Positions 35,873 to 45,450 of a DNA stretch of 64,000 bases are shown here, piece by piece. Position numbers and translations under genes: made by a program. Below the pieces are notes generated by a model. It made no database searches. It was not told where the DNA came from and saw nothing but the letters and a program-made list of their open reading frames with translations. This DNA is from Pseudomonadota bacterium. GTDB taxonomy: Bacteria; Myxococcota_A; UBA9160; SZUA-336. Where the stretch lies: assembly GCA_003247575.1 (NCBI GenBank), contig QJZC01000011.1, positions 1-64,000 on the forward strand. The letters run 5' to 3'. Each line of letters begins with the position of its first letter. Position 1 is the first letter of the stretch.

Positions 35873-36841
35873 GTGAGGTTGGGCCTGGACATCGGTGGTA
35901 CGAAGGCTGCCGTCGCGATCGGAGACGAGCGGGAAATTCTGGCGAGCGAGGTTCATGAATCCTGGTCTCACGGCAGCTGGCGTGAGTCCCTGCGAGATTT
36001 GCTCGAGCGCGCTGACGCACTTCTGCGGGGCCTTGGTGTGGACCCGAGCGCGCTCGAGGGTGTGGGCATCAGCTCGCCTGGCCCCCTCGACATCCCAGCG
36101 GGGCGCATCGTCGCCTGCCACAACATTCCCGGCTGGATCGACGTGCCGGTCGTAGAGGTGGTGGCCGAGCACTACGGCTGTCCGGTGGCGCTCGAGAACG
36201 ACGCAAATGCCGCCGCCCTCGCCGAATCGCATTATGGTGTTGGGCGCGGTGCCCGCTGCATGATCTTTCTGACGATGAGCAGCGGCGTTGGCGGAGGCAT
36301 CGTCGTCGATGGAAAGCTGCACGCGGGTGCCAGCTTTCAGGCTGGGGAGGTTGGGCACATTCCCGTGGAGCTCGACGGACGTGCGTGTACGTGCGGACTG
36401 CGCGGGTGCCTGGAGGCCTACACGAGCGGGCACGCCATCGCGGGCATCCTGCGACAGGAGATCGCCGCAGGGCGCACGACGTCGATTCTCGAGGCGGTCT
36501 CCGGCGACACCGAACGCATCAATGCGCATCACTGGGTCGCGGCGATCCGAAGTCGAGACCCGCTGGCGCTGGAGCTGCGTGAGAGCTTCCTCGATCGCCT
36601 GACTCAGGGTCTCGCGATGCTGATTCCTACCTTGGATCCCGATCTGATCGTACTTGGAACCGTGGTGCAGCGAAATCCCGAGCTCTTCCTTGAAGAAATA
36701 CGCGTAAGGACTCGGAAGAGAACATGGAACGTGTACCACGGGGCTCGCATCGAGCCGGGCGCGCTGGGGCCGAGGCTGCCGTTCTATGCCGGGCTCGCAG
36801 CGGCGGCTTCGGCGGTGAGGCAGGCTTCGGGGACACGCTGA
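35873..36841 (+). CDS. ROK-family sugar kinase/regulator-type protein
   Basis: The protein has 322 residues. It has the phosphate-1 motif LGLDIGGTKAAVAIGD, the catalytic Asp in LENDANAAALAE, and the ROK zinc/substrate signature GEVGHIPVELDGRACTCGLRGCLEAYTSG, which contains the HxCxC-type cysteines. It lacks an N-terminal HTH, so it is probably a glucose or N-acetyl sugar kinase. Start codon is GTG at 35873, preceded by a G-rich ribosome site. Its 3' end overlaps the tgt gene on the other strand by 58 bases. Confidence 0.92.
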   Translation: MRLGLDIGGTKAAVAIGDEREILASEVHESWSHGSWRESLRDLLERADALLRGLGVDPSALEGVGISSPGPLDIPAGRIVACHNIPGWIDVPVVEVVAEHYGCPVALENDANAAALAESHYGVGRGARCMIFLTMSSGVGGGIVVDGKLHAGASFQAGEVGHIPVELDGRACTCGLRGCLEAYTSGHAIAGILRQEIAAGRTTSILEAVSGDTERINAHHWVAAIRSRDPLALELRESFLDRLTQGLAMLIPTLDPDLIVLGTVVQRNPELFLEEIRVRTRKRTWNVYHGARIEPGALGPRLPFYAGLAAAASAVRQASGTR

Positions 36842-37950
36842 CCTGCGCGCCAGCGCTCGAGCCACAGCGAGCTCGAGCCGGTCGCGATGGCATGCCGGAG
36901 GCTGGCGAGTAGCCGCATATAGTACCGGATATTGTGTAGGGAGAGCATCGAGCCGGCCAGGGACTCTCCGACCTTGAACAAGTGGTGGAGGTAGCCTCGC
37001 GAGAAGTGGCGACAGCAGCGGCAGTCGCAGCTGGCATCGAGCGGCTCTGGATCGCCGGCGAAGCGCGCGTTGCGCAGCTGCAGCTTACCTTCACCGGTGT
37101 AGGCTGCCGCGTGACGACCGTGGCGAGTGGGCAACACGCAGTCGAACAGGTCGACGCCTCGGGTGACCATCTCCACGAGGTCCTCGGGCTTTCCGATTCC
37201 CATTGCATAGCGTGGAACGGTTCGCGGAAGTGGAGCCAGGCTGGCGGTGAGCAGGCGCAGGCGCTCCTCGGACGACTCGCCGAGGCCCAGGCCGCCGACA
37301 GCGTAGGCGGGAAACTCGAGAGCGGCAGTGCGCGATGCGCTCTCCTGGCGTAGGTCCGCGAACCCGCCCCCCTGAACGATCCCGAACAGCCACTGGTCCT
37401 GCCGCCGCTGGGCCTCCCGGCAGCGCGCGGCCCAGCGAAGCGTGCGCTCGACACACGCGTGCGCTCGGCCCTGCGCGCCCGCACTCGCTGTCTCTGCAGG
37501 CTCGAACTGGTCGAGAATCACGATCAGATCGGCCCCCAGGGCCTCTTGGATACCAATGCAGGACTCGGGCGACAGGAAGTAGCGGCTGCCGTCGATGGGA
37601 CTCTGGAAGCGTACCCCCGATTCATCCACGCGCGCGTATCGATCCAGGCTGTGAAGCTGAAAGCCTCCTGAATCCGTCAGGATAGGTCCATTCCAATCAA
37701 GGAATTGATGAAGTCCTCCGAGGCTCGCGACGGTGGTCTCACCCGGCCGCAGGTGGAGGTGGTAGGTGTTGCACAGCACACCCTGGACCCGCGCGTCCCG
37801 TAGCTCCCACGGGGCCAGTCCCCGAACGGCGCCGTACGTCGCGACCGGAAAGAACGTCGGGGTCTCGAGAGTACCATGAGGGGTGGTCAGCTCCCCGGCT
37901 CGCGAATCACTCGCGTCTTCATGTGTCACTTTAAAACTCAGGCCAACCAC
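36784..37950 (-). CDS. tgt: Queuine tRNA-ribosyltransferase
   Basis: The enzyme has 388 residues and exchanges guanine for preQ1 at position 34 of GUN tRNAs. The catalytic Asp is in ILTDSGGFQ, the nucleophilic Asp in GVDLFDCVLPTRHGRH and the zinc ligands in CDCRCCRHFSRGYLHHL. Substrate-binding motifs include GIVQGGGF and AVGGLGLGES. One familiar loop reads LDQFEP where most family members have DECxP. The GTG at 37950 is inside the end of queA with GGAG seven bases before it, so the two Q-pathway genes are translationally linked. Confidence 0.95.
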   Translation of the reverse strand: MVGLSFKVTHEDASDSRAGELTTPHGTLETPTFFPVATYGAVRGLAPWELRDARVQGVLCNTYHLHLRPGETTVASLGGLHQFLDWNGPILTDSGGFQLHSLDRYARVDESGVRFQSPIDGSRYFLSPESCIGIQEALGADLIVILDQFEPAETASAGAQGRAHACVERTLRWAARCREAQRRQDQWLFGIVQGGGFADLRQESASRTAALEFPAYAVGGLGLGESSEERLRLLTASLAPLPRTVPRYAMGIGKPEDLVEMVTRGVDLFDCVLPTRHGRHAAAYTGEGKLQLRNARFAGDPEPLDASCDCRCCRHFSRGYLHHLFKVGESLAGSMLSLHNIRYYMRLLASLRHAIATGSSSLWLERWRAGQRVPEACLTAEAAAASPA

Positions 37951-38990
37951 ATTGCATCTCCGTAGGAATAGAACCGGTACCCTCGCTCGATTGCGGCCTC
38001 ATAGGCGCGCCGCGTCGTCTCGATGCCAGCAAACGCCATGACGAGGGCGAGCAGCGAGGAGCGAGGCAGATGGAAGTTGGTGACCAGGGCGTCGATCGCC
38101 CGGAACCTGTAGCCGGGCTGAATCAGCAGGTGGGCGCGGCCGCTCCCCGCGCAGCCACCGGTCGTCTCGAGCGCGCGAACGACGGTGGTTCCGACGGCGA
38201 TCACGCGGCCGCCGCGGGCGCGGGCACGCTGCATGCCCAGGGCGCACTCCTCCGAGATCTCGAACTGCTCGGGCTCCAGGCGGTGCTCGGCCAAGGTTGG
38301 CGTGCGGACGGGCCGAAATGTTCCCGGACCTACGTGCAGGGTCAGGCGGAGAATCGGGAGTCGGGCGGCGAGTTCCGGAGTGAAGTGAAGGCTGGCCGTC
38401 GGGGCGGCGATGGAGCCGGGTGGAGTCGCGAACACCGTCTGGTAGTCGAGTCGGTCAGAAGCGCGGGCGACACCCGCCCGGATATATGGAGGTAGGGGAA
38501 TCTCGCCAAGACGTTCAGCGAGTTGCGGGATCGGGAAAGTTTTTTCATTCGAGATGACTTCTGGGGAGAAGGTGAAGCTCAACTCGCAAGTTCCGTCGGG
38601 CTCGATTCGGTCGATGCGTCCCCCGAGCCCTCCGGGCTCGCCAAGCTCGAGCTCGAGGCCGACGCGCAGGCGACCGCTCGAACGCACCAACGCGCGCCAG
38701 CTCTGCTCCGAGATCGGCTCCAGTAGCAGCAGCTCGAGCTTCCCACCACTGCGCTTTCGTGCACGGACGCGCGCCGGGATGACCCTCGAGTCGTTCACCA
38801 CGAGCACGTCCTCTGGCTGGACCAGAGTCGGCAGATCCGAGAACTGTGCGTCGCGCAGGCCCGGCACGCCGGACGAAGCGTTCCCGTCGCGATCTACGAC
38901 CAGCAGCCGTGCGTGGTCGCGCGGCTCCACCGGTTCCTGGGCGATCAGCTCGGAGGGCAGTGGGTAGTCCAGATCTTCGAGGCGGATCAA
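37938..38990 (-). CDS. queA: S-adenosylmethionine:tRNA ribosyltransferase-isomerase
   Basis: An enzyme of about 350 residues with typical QueA segments: LDYPLPSELIAQEPVEPRDHARLLVVDR, VLVVNDSRVIPARV, EIPLPPYI and VGPGTFRPVRTPTLAEH. It makes epoxyqueuosine from preQ1-tRNA and S-adenosylmethionine, the step after Tgt. The start is a TTG at 38990 that overlaps the stop of the upstream lipoprotein gene in TTGA. Any earlier start would run into that gene. Its 3' end overlaps tgt by 13 bases. Confidence 0.95.
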   Translation of the reverse strand: MIRLEDLDYPLPSELIAQEPVEPRDHARLLVVDRDGNASSGVPGLRDAQFSDLPTLVQPEDVLVVNDSRVIPARVRARKRSGGKLELLLLEPISEQSWRALVRSSGRLRVGLELELGEPGGLGGRIDRIEPDGTCELSFTFSPEVISNEKTFPIPQLAERLGEIPLPPYIRAGVARASDRLDYQTVFATPPGSIAAPTASLHFTPELAARLPILRLTLHVGPGTFRPVRTPTLAEHRLEPEQFEISEECALGMQRARARGGRVIAVGTTVVRALETTGGCAGSGRAHLLIQPGYRFRAIDALVTNFHLPRSSLLALVMAFAGIETTRRAYEAAIERGYRFYSYGDAMWLA

Positions 38991-39370
38991 GGCGAGTCTC
39001 GAAGGAGCGCGTCGATCACCTCCGGTCGGTTCGCGATCGTGTCGTAGGAGAACCGCACGACTCCGGTCGGAGAGAGCGCACGAGCGATCTCGAGCTGGCG
39101 CTCCGCTCTGGCCGGCTCGCGCACGAAGAGCCAGGTTCCGAGCCCGAGCCCCAGGACGGCGGCGGAATACTCCCACGTGCCGGGCAGGCCCTCGCCCAGG
39201 CCTGGGGGTGGGGTCTGCGGGAGGGTGCTGCGAGGGGCCCGACGGGATGCGCTGTCTTCTGCGCCGGAGCCGCAGGCCAGGCCGGTCAGCATGATCGGCG
39301 CGATCAGGAGGGTCTGCGTGGGCGCGAGAGGGTGGTTCTCCCAGCGGGCGGGTGCAAGCGGTGCCTTCAC
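38987..39370 (-). CDS. Small hypothetical lipoprotein upstream of queA
   Basis: The product has about 127 residues and starts at the GTG at 39370. The hydrophobic segment TLLIAPIMLTGLAC ends in a lipobox. The remainder has an Ala/Gly/Leu-rich stretch (YSAAVLGLGLGTWLFV) and a helical C-terminus (AERQLEIARALSPTG). It overlaps queA by four bases. No family is recognised; a ribosome site is not obvious. Confidence 0.5.
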   Translation of the reverse strand: MKAPLAPARWENHPLAPTQTLLIAPIMLTGLACGSGAEDSASRRAPRSTLPQTPPPGLGEGLPGTWEYSAAVLGLGLGTWLFVREPARAERQLEIARALSPTGVVRFSYDTIANRPEVIDALLRDSP

Positions 39371-39504
39371 GGGGCGCAGAGTAGCAGAGGCGTCGGGGTG
39401 CGAGCGCTGCTGGAGCACCCCAGCTGTCCTGGGGCCGAGACGCCGGTGTAGCGGCCTTCGACGACGATTGCGCATCGATTCTCGGCGCCGTTAGATTGTT
39501 ACGC

Positions 39505-41730
39505 ATGCCGGAGCCTCATCTCTCGCTCGACGTTGCGCGCCCCGTGCAGCCCTCGATCCGTATTCTGCGAGGTCCGCGCAGGCTCTCCGGGTGCCTGCGA
39601 CGGCTTCGGTTCGGAGTCTTCGCGGTAGGTGCAGTGTGGGGCGCGGGGCTGGTTGCGCATGCGGAGTCCGGAGCCTCGCCGGCGGTGCAGCTTCGCGCCG
39701 CTCTGCGGCTTGCCGAGCAGGAGCGCTTCGAAGAGGCGATCGCCGCGCTCGACGGGCGGGTGCGCGAGGGGCCCCTGCAAGCGCATGCTGCGCTGCTCGA
39801 GGGGCGTTGGTGGCGCACTCGTGGTGAGCTGGAACGGGCTGAGCGTGCGCTGCGCAGGGGCCTCTCGGTCTCGCTCCCGCGTGACGTTGCTGCGCGTCTA
39901 TGGATGGAGGTAGCCCAGGTCGAGCTGAGTCGCGGCCGCTACGAAACCGCGCGCGAGGCGCAGGAGCAGGCGTGGAGGTTGACGCACGATCCCGCCTTGG
40001 CGGCTCAGCTGGCGTTCGAGCTGGCGCGTGCGCTCGAGGACAGGAAGCAGCTGGTAATGGCTCTCGAGCTCTACCGGACCGTGTGGACTCGTTGGCCCAA
40101 GGCCCTCGAGGCGGACGACGCCTTCGAGCGCTCAAGTTCGCTGGAGCGGCGGGCCAAGCTCGAGCCGGCGCCGATCCAATCCCTGGTCGACCACATTCGC
40201 GATCTGCGCGCCGGCGGACGCTGTGACACGGCTCTGGAGCTCTTGCCAGCCGTCCGCTCGCGCAAGGATCTGACTTCCGGGCAGGCCAGAATGCTGCGTG
40301 AGGAGCATGCTGATTGTCTGTTTCGCACGCGGCGCTACTCCGAGGCGACGAAGCGTTATCGCGCTCTTGCAGCCGAGAGCGACGGGGAGGCCGCGGTCGA
40401 GGCCTCGATCCAAGCCGCGCGCGCCCGCGTTCGCTCAGGCCAGCAGGAGCGTGGGGTCAGGGAGCTGAGCGCGATCGCGCGCTCCGTCGAGGAACCCTAC
40501 GCTACGCGCGCTCGCTATCTGGTCGCGCTATTGATCGATCGGAGCGATCCCGAATCGTCGCGCCGGCTGCTCGAGCAAGTTGCCAACCAAGGTGACGATG
40601 AGCGGCTCGCGCTCGATGCCAACTGGCAGCTTGCGTGGGCGGCCGTCGAGCGCGACGACAGCGCGGATGCGATGCGCCATCTCGAGCCGCTGATGCGCGG
40701 ATCCTGGAGTGATATCGAGGTCCGGCGCGCGCGCTACTGGCACGCGGTGGTTCAGGCGAGCAGCTCGCCGGAGCTCGCGCGCCAGGAGCTGCGTGAGCTC
40801 GCGGAAGCAGTTCCGCTGACCTACTACGGCATGCTGGCTGCCGAACGGCTCGGATTGGAGCCAGAGCTTCAGCGCGAGGTCGTGAGCGGTGCGCCGTCCT
40901 CTCGGTCCCTGCCCGAGGCTCTGGAGAGGGCAGGCTGGCTACAGGAGGCGGGTCTGCCTGATCTGGCGCGCGATGAGCTCACGGCATGGCGTCTCAGTGG
41001 ATCGCTGACTCGCGATGATCGCTTGACCGGGGCGCTCGCGCTGCACCAGCTCGGTGAGCACTACCACGCCGCTCGGCTCGTCATCGACGGATTTGGGGAT
41101 GCCTTCGACCGTGGGATCGATCCGAACTGGCGAGAGGCGTGGACGGCGGCTTGGTATCGTCCGTTCGGCGCTCCCGTCGAGCGAGCGGTGAAGGAGTTCG
41201 AGTTCGACGAGGCCCTGGTCTACGCGATCATGCGCGAGGAGAGCCTCTACCGTCCGGAGGTCCAGTCTGGCGCAGGGGCTCGCGGCTTGATGCAGCTGGT
41301 GCCGCCGACCGCGAAGCGCATCGCAACGACGCTCGGTGTCAGTCCCTTTGATCCGGAATACTTATACGAGCCAGCAATCAACGTCCGATTTGGAACGTTT
41401 TACTTGAAGCAGCTGACGGGACAGTTCAAAGGCTCGCGCCCGCTCGCGATCGCTGCCTACAACGCTGGACCCGAGGCTGTCTCGGGGTGGACCTCCAGGC
41501 TCCAAGCGGACGTCTCGCTGCCGGTCGACCGCTTCGTCGACTCGGTCCCCTACAACGAGACCCGGCGCTACCTGCGCCGCGTGCTGCGGTCGTATCAGAT
41601 GTATCGTCTGCTCTACGGCGACTCCCTGCGAGGCAAGCCAGCCGGAGCCTCTGCGGGGGCAGGGCTTGGGTTGCTGCGGCTGAACGTGCAGGGGATCTCC
41701 GCAGCCTTGCTGGCGCGAAGCCGACCTTAG
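39505..41730 (+). CDS. Slt70-like soluble lytic transglycosylase
   Basis: A periplasmic enzyme of about 741 residues. An exported N-terminus is followed by a long alpha-superhelix of TPR-like repeats and a C-terminal SLT domain. The catalytic Glu is near residue 578 (YAIMREESLYRPEVQSGAGA), followed by GLMQLVPPTAKRIA and IAAYNAGPEAVSGW. It cleaves the MurNAc-GlcNAc bond to give 1,6-anhydro products. The ATG at 39505 is used; a TTG nine bases upstream is possible. Confidence 0.95.
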   Translation: MPEPHLSLDVARPVQPSIRILRGPRRLSGCLRRLRFGVFAVGAVWGAGLVAHAESGASPAVQLRAALRLAEQERFEEAIAALDGRVREGPLQAHAALLEGRWWRTRGELERAERALRRGLSVSLPRDVAARLWMEVAQVELSRGRYETAREAQEQAWRLTHDPALAAQLAFELARALEDRKQLVMALELYRTVWTRWPKALEADDAFERSSSLERRAKLEPAPIQSLVDHIRDLRAGGRCDTALELLPAVRSRKDLTSGQARMLREEHADCLFRTRRYSEATKRYRALAAESDGEAAVEASIQAARARVRSGQQERGVRELSAIARSVEEPYATRARYLVALLIDRSDPESSRRLLEQVANQGDDERLALDANWQLAWAAVERDDSADAMRHLEPLMRGSWSDIEVRRARYWHAVVQASSSPELARQELRELAEAVPLTYYGMLAAERLGLEPELQREVVSGAPSSRSLPEALERAGWLQEAGLPDLARDELTAWRLSGSLTRDDRLTGALALHQLGEHYHAARLVIDGFGDAFDRGIDPNWREAWTAAWYRPFGAPVERAVKEFEFDEALVYAIMREESLYRPEVQSGAGARGLMQLVPPTAKRIATTLGVSPFDPEYLYEPAINVRFGTFYLKQLTGQFKGSRPLAIAAYNAGPEAVSGWTSRLQADVSLPVDRFVDSVPYNETRRYLRRVLRSYQMYRLLYGDSLRGKPAGASAGAGLGLLRLNVQGISAALLARSRP

Positions 41731-41811
41731 GGTGCGTTCGTGCCCGCGGGGCCGGGGCTCCGCGACGACGCCTGCTCAACCGCGCTGCGGACGATTCCGA
41801 TCGATCTCTGC

Positions 41812-42249
41812 ATGGGACGCTTCCTCGGCTTCGTGTTGGTTCTGGCGGCTGCAGCTGGTGGGCTCGGATATTGGAACTATCAGCGCAACGCGCATCTGGA
41901 TGCCCCGGAACAGCGGGAGAAGCGACCCTACGAGTCGCTCAGCGACTCCGAAGTCGAGATGTTGCTCGCGGCCTACCAATCCGAGAAGCAGAAGCTCGAG
42001 CAGCAGCTCGCATTGGTCGCGCAGCGCCAGGATCCCATGCAGGGCTATTCCCCCGAAGATCTATCCGGCAAGCTCCAGGCATTCGACAAGGTCCAGCGGA
42101 ACACCGAGCAGTGGAAGCGGACCAATCGCCAGATGCTCGAGCAGGTCGTCGAGATCGAACGGCTCCAGAAGGAGCAGCTGACGCGGGCTCAGGGGGGCGC
42201 ATCGAATGACGAATGGGCTCGAATCTGGAGGCGCGTCAGCACCTTCTGA
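41812..42249 (+). CDS. Single-TM coiled-coil protein
   Basis: The product has 145 residues with an N-terminal membrane helix (FLGFVLVLAAAAGGLGYW) and a helical tail containing Glu/Gln/Lys-rich heptads (LLAAYQSEKQKLEQQLALVAQ, MLEQVVEIERLQKEQL). It follows the lytic transglycosylase by 81 bases on the same strand. No domain is recognised. It may be an envelope scaffold. Confidence 0.65.
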   Translation: MGRFLGFVLVLAAAAGGLGYWNYQRNAHLDAPEQREKRPYESLSDSEVEMLLAAYQSEKQKLEQQLALVAQRQDPMQGYSPEDLSGKLQAFDKVQRNTEQWKRTNRQMLEQVVEIERLQKEQLTRAQGGASNDEWARIWRRVSTF

Positions 42250-42258
42250 GCGCATGCT

Positions 42259-42612
42259 CTAGTCCTCGTCTACTTCCACTCCGGACATGTCCTCTTCTTC
42301 GCCCATCTCGAGTTCGTCGAGATCGAGCTCGTCGTCCCCGTCGGATCCGTCGTCGACGAGAGAGATATCCTCATCGTCGTTGTCGCTCCCGCCGACGTCT
42401 TGCTCGTAATCGTCCTCAATCGGAGCGGGGGGCCTGGCGGCCTTCTTGGGAGCCTTCTTCGCGCGCTTCGGCTTCTTGAAGAGCGGCGATTCGTGCTGGT
42501 TGGCGCCACACTTGGGGCACAGCGGCTCCGGCTTGTTCAGGTCGTAGAACTTGGCGGTGCACGAGAAGCAAACCCAGCGTTCGCCCAGTCTGGCCTTGCG
42601 GTCAGTATCCAT
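42259..42612 (-). CDS. TIGR02300-type zinc-ribbon protein with acidic tail
   Basis: A 117-residue protein starting MDTDRKARLGERWVCFSC with GAGGAG ten bases upstream. Two CxxC pairs (CFSC and CPKC, in FYDLNKPEPLCPKCGA) make a zinc ribbon as in the TIGR02300 family. A basic linker (KKPKRAKKAPKKAA) precedes an extremely Asp/Glu-rich C-terminal 50 residues. The family function is unknown. The upstream in-frame sequence to 42888 has no protein-like features. Confidence 0.85.
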   Translation of the reverse strand: MDTDRKARLGERWVCFSCTAKFYDLNKPEPLCPKCGANQHESPLFKKPKRAKKAPKKAARPPAPIEDDYEQDVGGSDNDDEDISLVDDGSDGDDELDLDELEMGEEEDMSGVEVDED

Positions 42613-43005
42613 CGATTGCGAGCTCCTCTGCCATTCTGGCTTCCCTTGGTCGGCCCAGACGCCGTATGCACCAGGAGCCCCTGCATGCTTGGAGGGGCGG
42701 GGGTGAGTACACGGAGACGAGCGAGGCGTACTAAATACCAATCCGCGGCTTGACGGCAAGTCCTTTGAATCTCGAGCGCACGTGCTCGGGGCCGCATGGG
42801 AGGGGCCACGAAGCTGCACTGGCGCAGCGCGCGATGCACAGGCGGCGAAGAACGGCGACAGACGAGTCAAGATTGGGCGCTCGCCCACCGATGCTGGGTT
42901 GTGTGGTAGAACGCGCGAGTGGTGGGTCGGGCGCTTTCGGGCCGGCTGAAGCTCGCTACTGCCGCGGTGGTCGCGATCATCGCGTGGGGCAACGTAGAAT
43001 CAGGG
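42613..43005. other. Divergent intergenic region
   Basis: These 393 bases separate the zinc-ribbon and PilZ genes and should carry both promoters. The PilZ frame is open back to a GTG at 42919 and would add a possible TM helix (LATAAVVAIIAWG); I consider the later ATG more likely. No RNA is seen. Confidence 0.4.
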
Positions 43006-43362
43006 ATGGCGCTCACAAAGAAGACTCATCCAGACAATCGTAGGCGCGACGAGCGGGTGTGCGCAGAGCTCGAGGTCGAGATCCACCACGACGAAGGTGG
43101 TGTTCTCGCGACTGGGCGCTGCTGCAACATCAGCCCGGGCGGGATGTTCATCGTGACGGACCGCGGCGTCGCCGAGGGGACCAAGTGCCGCGTGCGCGTG
43201 CATCGCCACGCGCCGCCGATATTGAGTCCCATGTGCCTCTGGGGCCGCGTCACCCGCAATGATGCGGACGGGTTGGGGGTCACCTTCGACGGCTCCGACC
43301 GACAGCTGGCCTCCTTCGTCGCCGAGCTGTTCGCTACTGCTCTGGATCCGCGCGTCGCCTAG
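43006..43362 (+). CDS. PilZ-domain c-di-GMP-binding protein
   Basis: The product has about 118 residues. The PilZ ligand motif RxxxR is present in RRRDERV, and the second motif in NISPGGMFI, followed by VTRNDADGLGVTFDG. Both c-di-GMP-binding elements are intact, so binding is likely. It is a stand-alone PilZ with no effector domain. The start at 43006 excludes an optional N-terminal hydrophobic extension. Confidence 0.88.
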   Translation: MALTKKTHPDNRRRDERVCAELEVEIHHDEGGVLATGRCCNISPGGMFIVTDRGVAEGTKCRVRVHRHAPPILSPMCLWGRVTRNDADGLGVTFDGSDRQLASFVAELFATALDPRVA

Positions 43363-43416
43363 CAAGGCGGTCGGGCAGAGGCGGTCCGGCTTCGCTCAGG
43401 TGATTGGCGCGCGATC

Positions 43417-45450
43417 CTAGTAGGACAAGGTCAGGCGTACTCGGGCCGAATAGAGCGCAGCGTCGTCGTCCAACGACAGCGAGGGCCCGAGCATGCGCAG
43501 GCTCGCGCCGGGTCGGAAAGCACCGGCCGACACGCGCAGGATCACGTTGTTGATGAACCAAGGGCGGTAGACGAGCGTTGCAGATACCTCCTCGCCGAGC
43601 CGGCGGCTCACCCCGCGGCTTCCGGCGAGCGACTCGATCACGGCGGCATCATCGAACTCCATGTAGGTCGCGTTCAGTCGCAAGCGCAGCTCGGGCAGGA
43701 CATCGAAGTCGGCGCCCAGCCCCGCGAGCCTCAGGCCTGGGTTCACGAAGTTTGCCGTGTCGCGATTGCCTCTGGAGCGGAGCGAGGGCAGCAACCCATC
43801 CCGCGATACGAGGAGGAGGCCCCCACCAGCGTCGCCCAAGCTGACAGAGAGCGACTCCCGCTGCCAGAAGCCATCTTCGAGGCCGGCGAATACAGGTCGG
43901 TCGCGGACGAAGTCGAAGCCCTGGGAGCGATCGTCGTTCGGATCCGAGTCCCCGCTCGCAAGTAGGGCATACGCCTTGAGGCGGTACCAGTCGAAGTCCA
44001 ATGACGCTTCGAGTGCTGCGAAGTAAGCCCCAATCCGGCCCGTACCCGAGCCGACCGGTCCGCCTCGGTCGCGACCCAGGGCTGCGTACGCGCTGGTGCT
44101 CAGGTTGAGCCGCCCGAAGTGTCCATCGCCATTGGCCCCGACATAGACGACCCGATGCCCCTGACTCGACTCGGCTGTCCGCGATCCAGCCAGTGCTCGA
44201 CTGGTCTCGAGATCCGCGCGTGGGCGCGGACTGGCTTCCAGTGTGGAGCGAGCGTCGTCCTCGTCCGAGTCGTCTGCGTGGTAGAGAGCGGTCGCCTGCA
44301 CCTGGAAGCCCAGAGTGGGAACGTCCTGGACGTAGAGATTTGCGACGATCAGATCCTCGTCGCGCAGACGGTTGGAGTTCAGGCCGCTGATCGGGTCCTT
44401 CGTGAGCCTCCGCATCCAGCCCACGTTGTACTGAAGGCGGTTGTTCGAAGCGTTTCCGAACCAGCGGACTGCGGGTTGGTGGTCGTTCAGCAGAAAGCCG
44501 CGGAAGTCCGAGGTGAACGGCTGAATTCCGACTCGCAGACTTTGGAAGTCATAGCGGTCGGATAGGTTGCGTAGATGCCTCTCGACGAAGAGCTCCTCTA
44601 GGCCTACGTCGCTCCGTGCGTCTCCCGAGGCGCGACCCTCACGGATTCGCGTGGACAACGACTGCGCGGACTGAAATGCCGCATCCGTGCGCAGGTGGAA
44701 GTGCCAATCCGGTGGACGAAACGTGGTCATTCCGCGAATCAGTGACAGAGAAGAAGAGATTCGTTGAATTCCGAGTGACTGCGTCGAGGAGTCCGCACGA
44801 CTGGCGACCCGACCGGCTTCGAAGGTGGTTTCGCTGTCGACGCCGACACTCAGATACCAGTCGTCCCCGAAGACGGGTCGGTCGCCCTTTATCGTGCTCT
44901 GCTCGTACGGGTTGAGCAGGCTCTCCTCTTGGAGGAGACCGAAGTCCTCGAGTAGGCGCGTCCGATCTGCATAAGGCAGCAACCCTTCAGGGTCGGCGAG
45001 CAGCGATTCTGGGAGTGGGTACTCGAGTGCGCGAGCCCGACTGGGTTCGTTGGTCCGACTCCGCGCCTCGCCGCTGCGCAGATGCGAGACGCTGCCGCCA
45101 GGCTGTGGAGTAGCCGTTGCCGAATACGCCGGCAGTGCAAGGGGCTCGGTACGCTCGGGAAGTTCCTGCGGGTGACTCTCTGCTGTGAGTCGCTCCGCGA
45201 TTGCCGAGAACGAAGGAACGCGCGATTCCGCAAGGAACGCAGATTCGATAGAGGATTTCGAGTCGTATGCGTCGTCACTTTGCGCGGGAAGGGAGGAGAA
45301 TATGCAGGCGTATACAATGAGCGTGAAGGTGGCAGCCTGCGCAAGGTTTGCCCATAGCGGCTTGGCGGATCGTGCACCGACGTCGGATCGATCTCCTCGC
45401 CATCCCTGATTGGGGGTATGTCGCAGGTTACGTGTCTGTCGCGTCAGCAC
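43417..45450 (-). CDS. Large outer-membrane beta-barrel-like protein
   Basis: The product has 677 residues. A long N-terminus leads to a hydrophobic signal segment (LAQAATFTLIVYACIFSSLPA), then a low-complexity region and, from about residue 180, alternating amphipathic strands. Examples are GDDWYLSVGVDSETTFE, FDFQSLRVGIQPF-like and QYNVGWMRRLT-like segments. It ends SARVRLTLSY, with the C-terminal aromatic residue of a barrel. Export of polysaccharides or other substrates is possible, but no specific family can be named. The GTG start is uncertain. Confidence 0.6.
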   Translation of the reverse strand: MLTRQTRNLRHTPNQGWRGDRSDVGARSAKPLWANLAQAATFTLIVYACIFSSLPAQSDDAYDSKSSIESAFLAESRVPSFSAIAERLTAESHPQELPERTEPLALPAYSATATPQPGGSVSHLRSGEARSRTNEPSRARALEYPLPESLLADPEGLLPYADRTRLLEDFGLLQEESLLNPYEQSTIKGDRPVFGDDWYLSVGVDSETTFEAGRVASRADSSTQSLGIQRISSSLSLIRGMTTFRPPDWHFHLRTDAAFQSAQSLSTRIREGRASGDARSDVGLEELFVERHLRNLSDRYDFQSLRVGIQPFTSDFRGFLLNDHQPAVRWFGNASNNRLQYNVGWMRRLTKDPISGLNSNRLRDEDLIVANLYVQDVPTLGFQVQATALYHADDSDEDDARSTLEASPRPRADLETSRALAGSRTAESSQGHRVVYVGANGDGHFGRLNLSTSAYAALGRDRGGPVGSGTGRIGAYFAALEASLDFDWYRLKAYALLASGDSDPNDDRSQGFDFVRDRPVFAGLEDGFWQRESLSVSLGDAGGGLLLVSRDGLLPSLRSRGNRDTANFVNPGLRLAGLGADFDVLPELRLRLNATYMEFDDAAVIESLAGSRGVSRRLGEEVSATLVYRPWFINNVILRVSAGAFRPGASLRMLGPSLSLDDDAALYSARVRLTLSY

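Noticed and set aside
35594..36865. Long minus-strand open frame continuing from the lipoprotein to 36865
   Set aside because: It is the opposite-strand shadow of the ROK gene, with no recognisable domain.
42613..42888. Upstream extension of the zinc-ribbon gene to 42888
   Set aside because: The family starts at the MDTDRKARLGERW region and the extra residues have no features.
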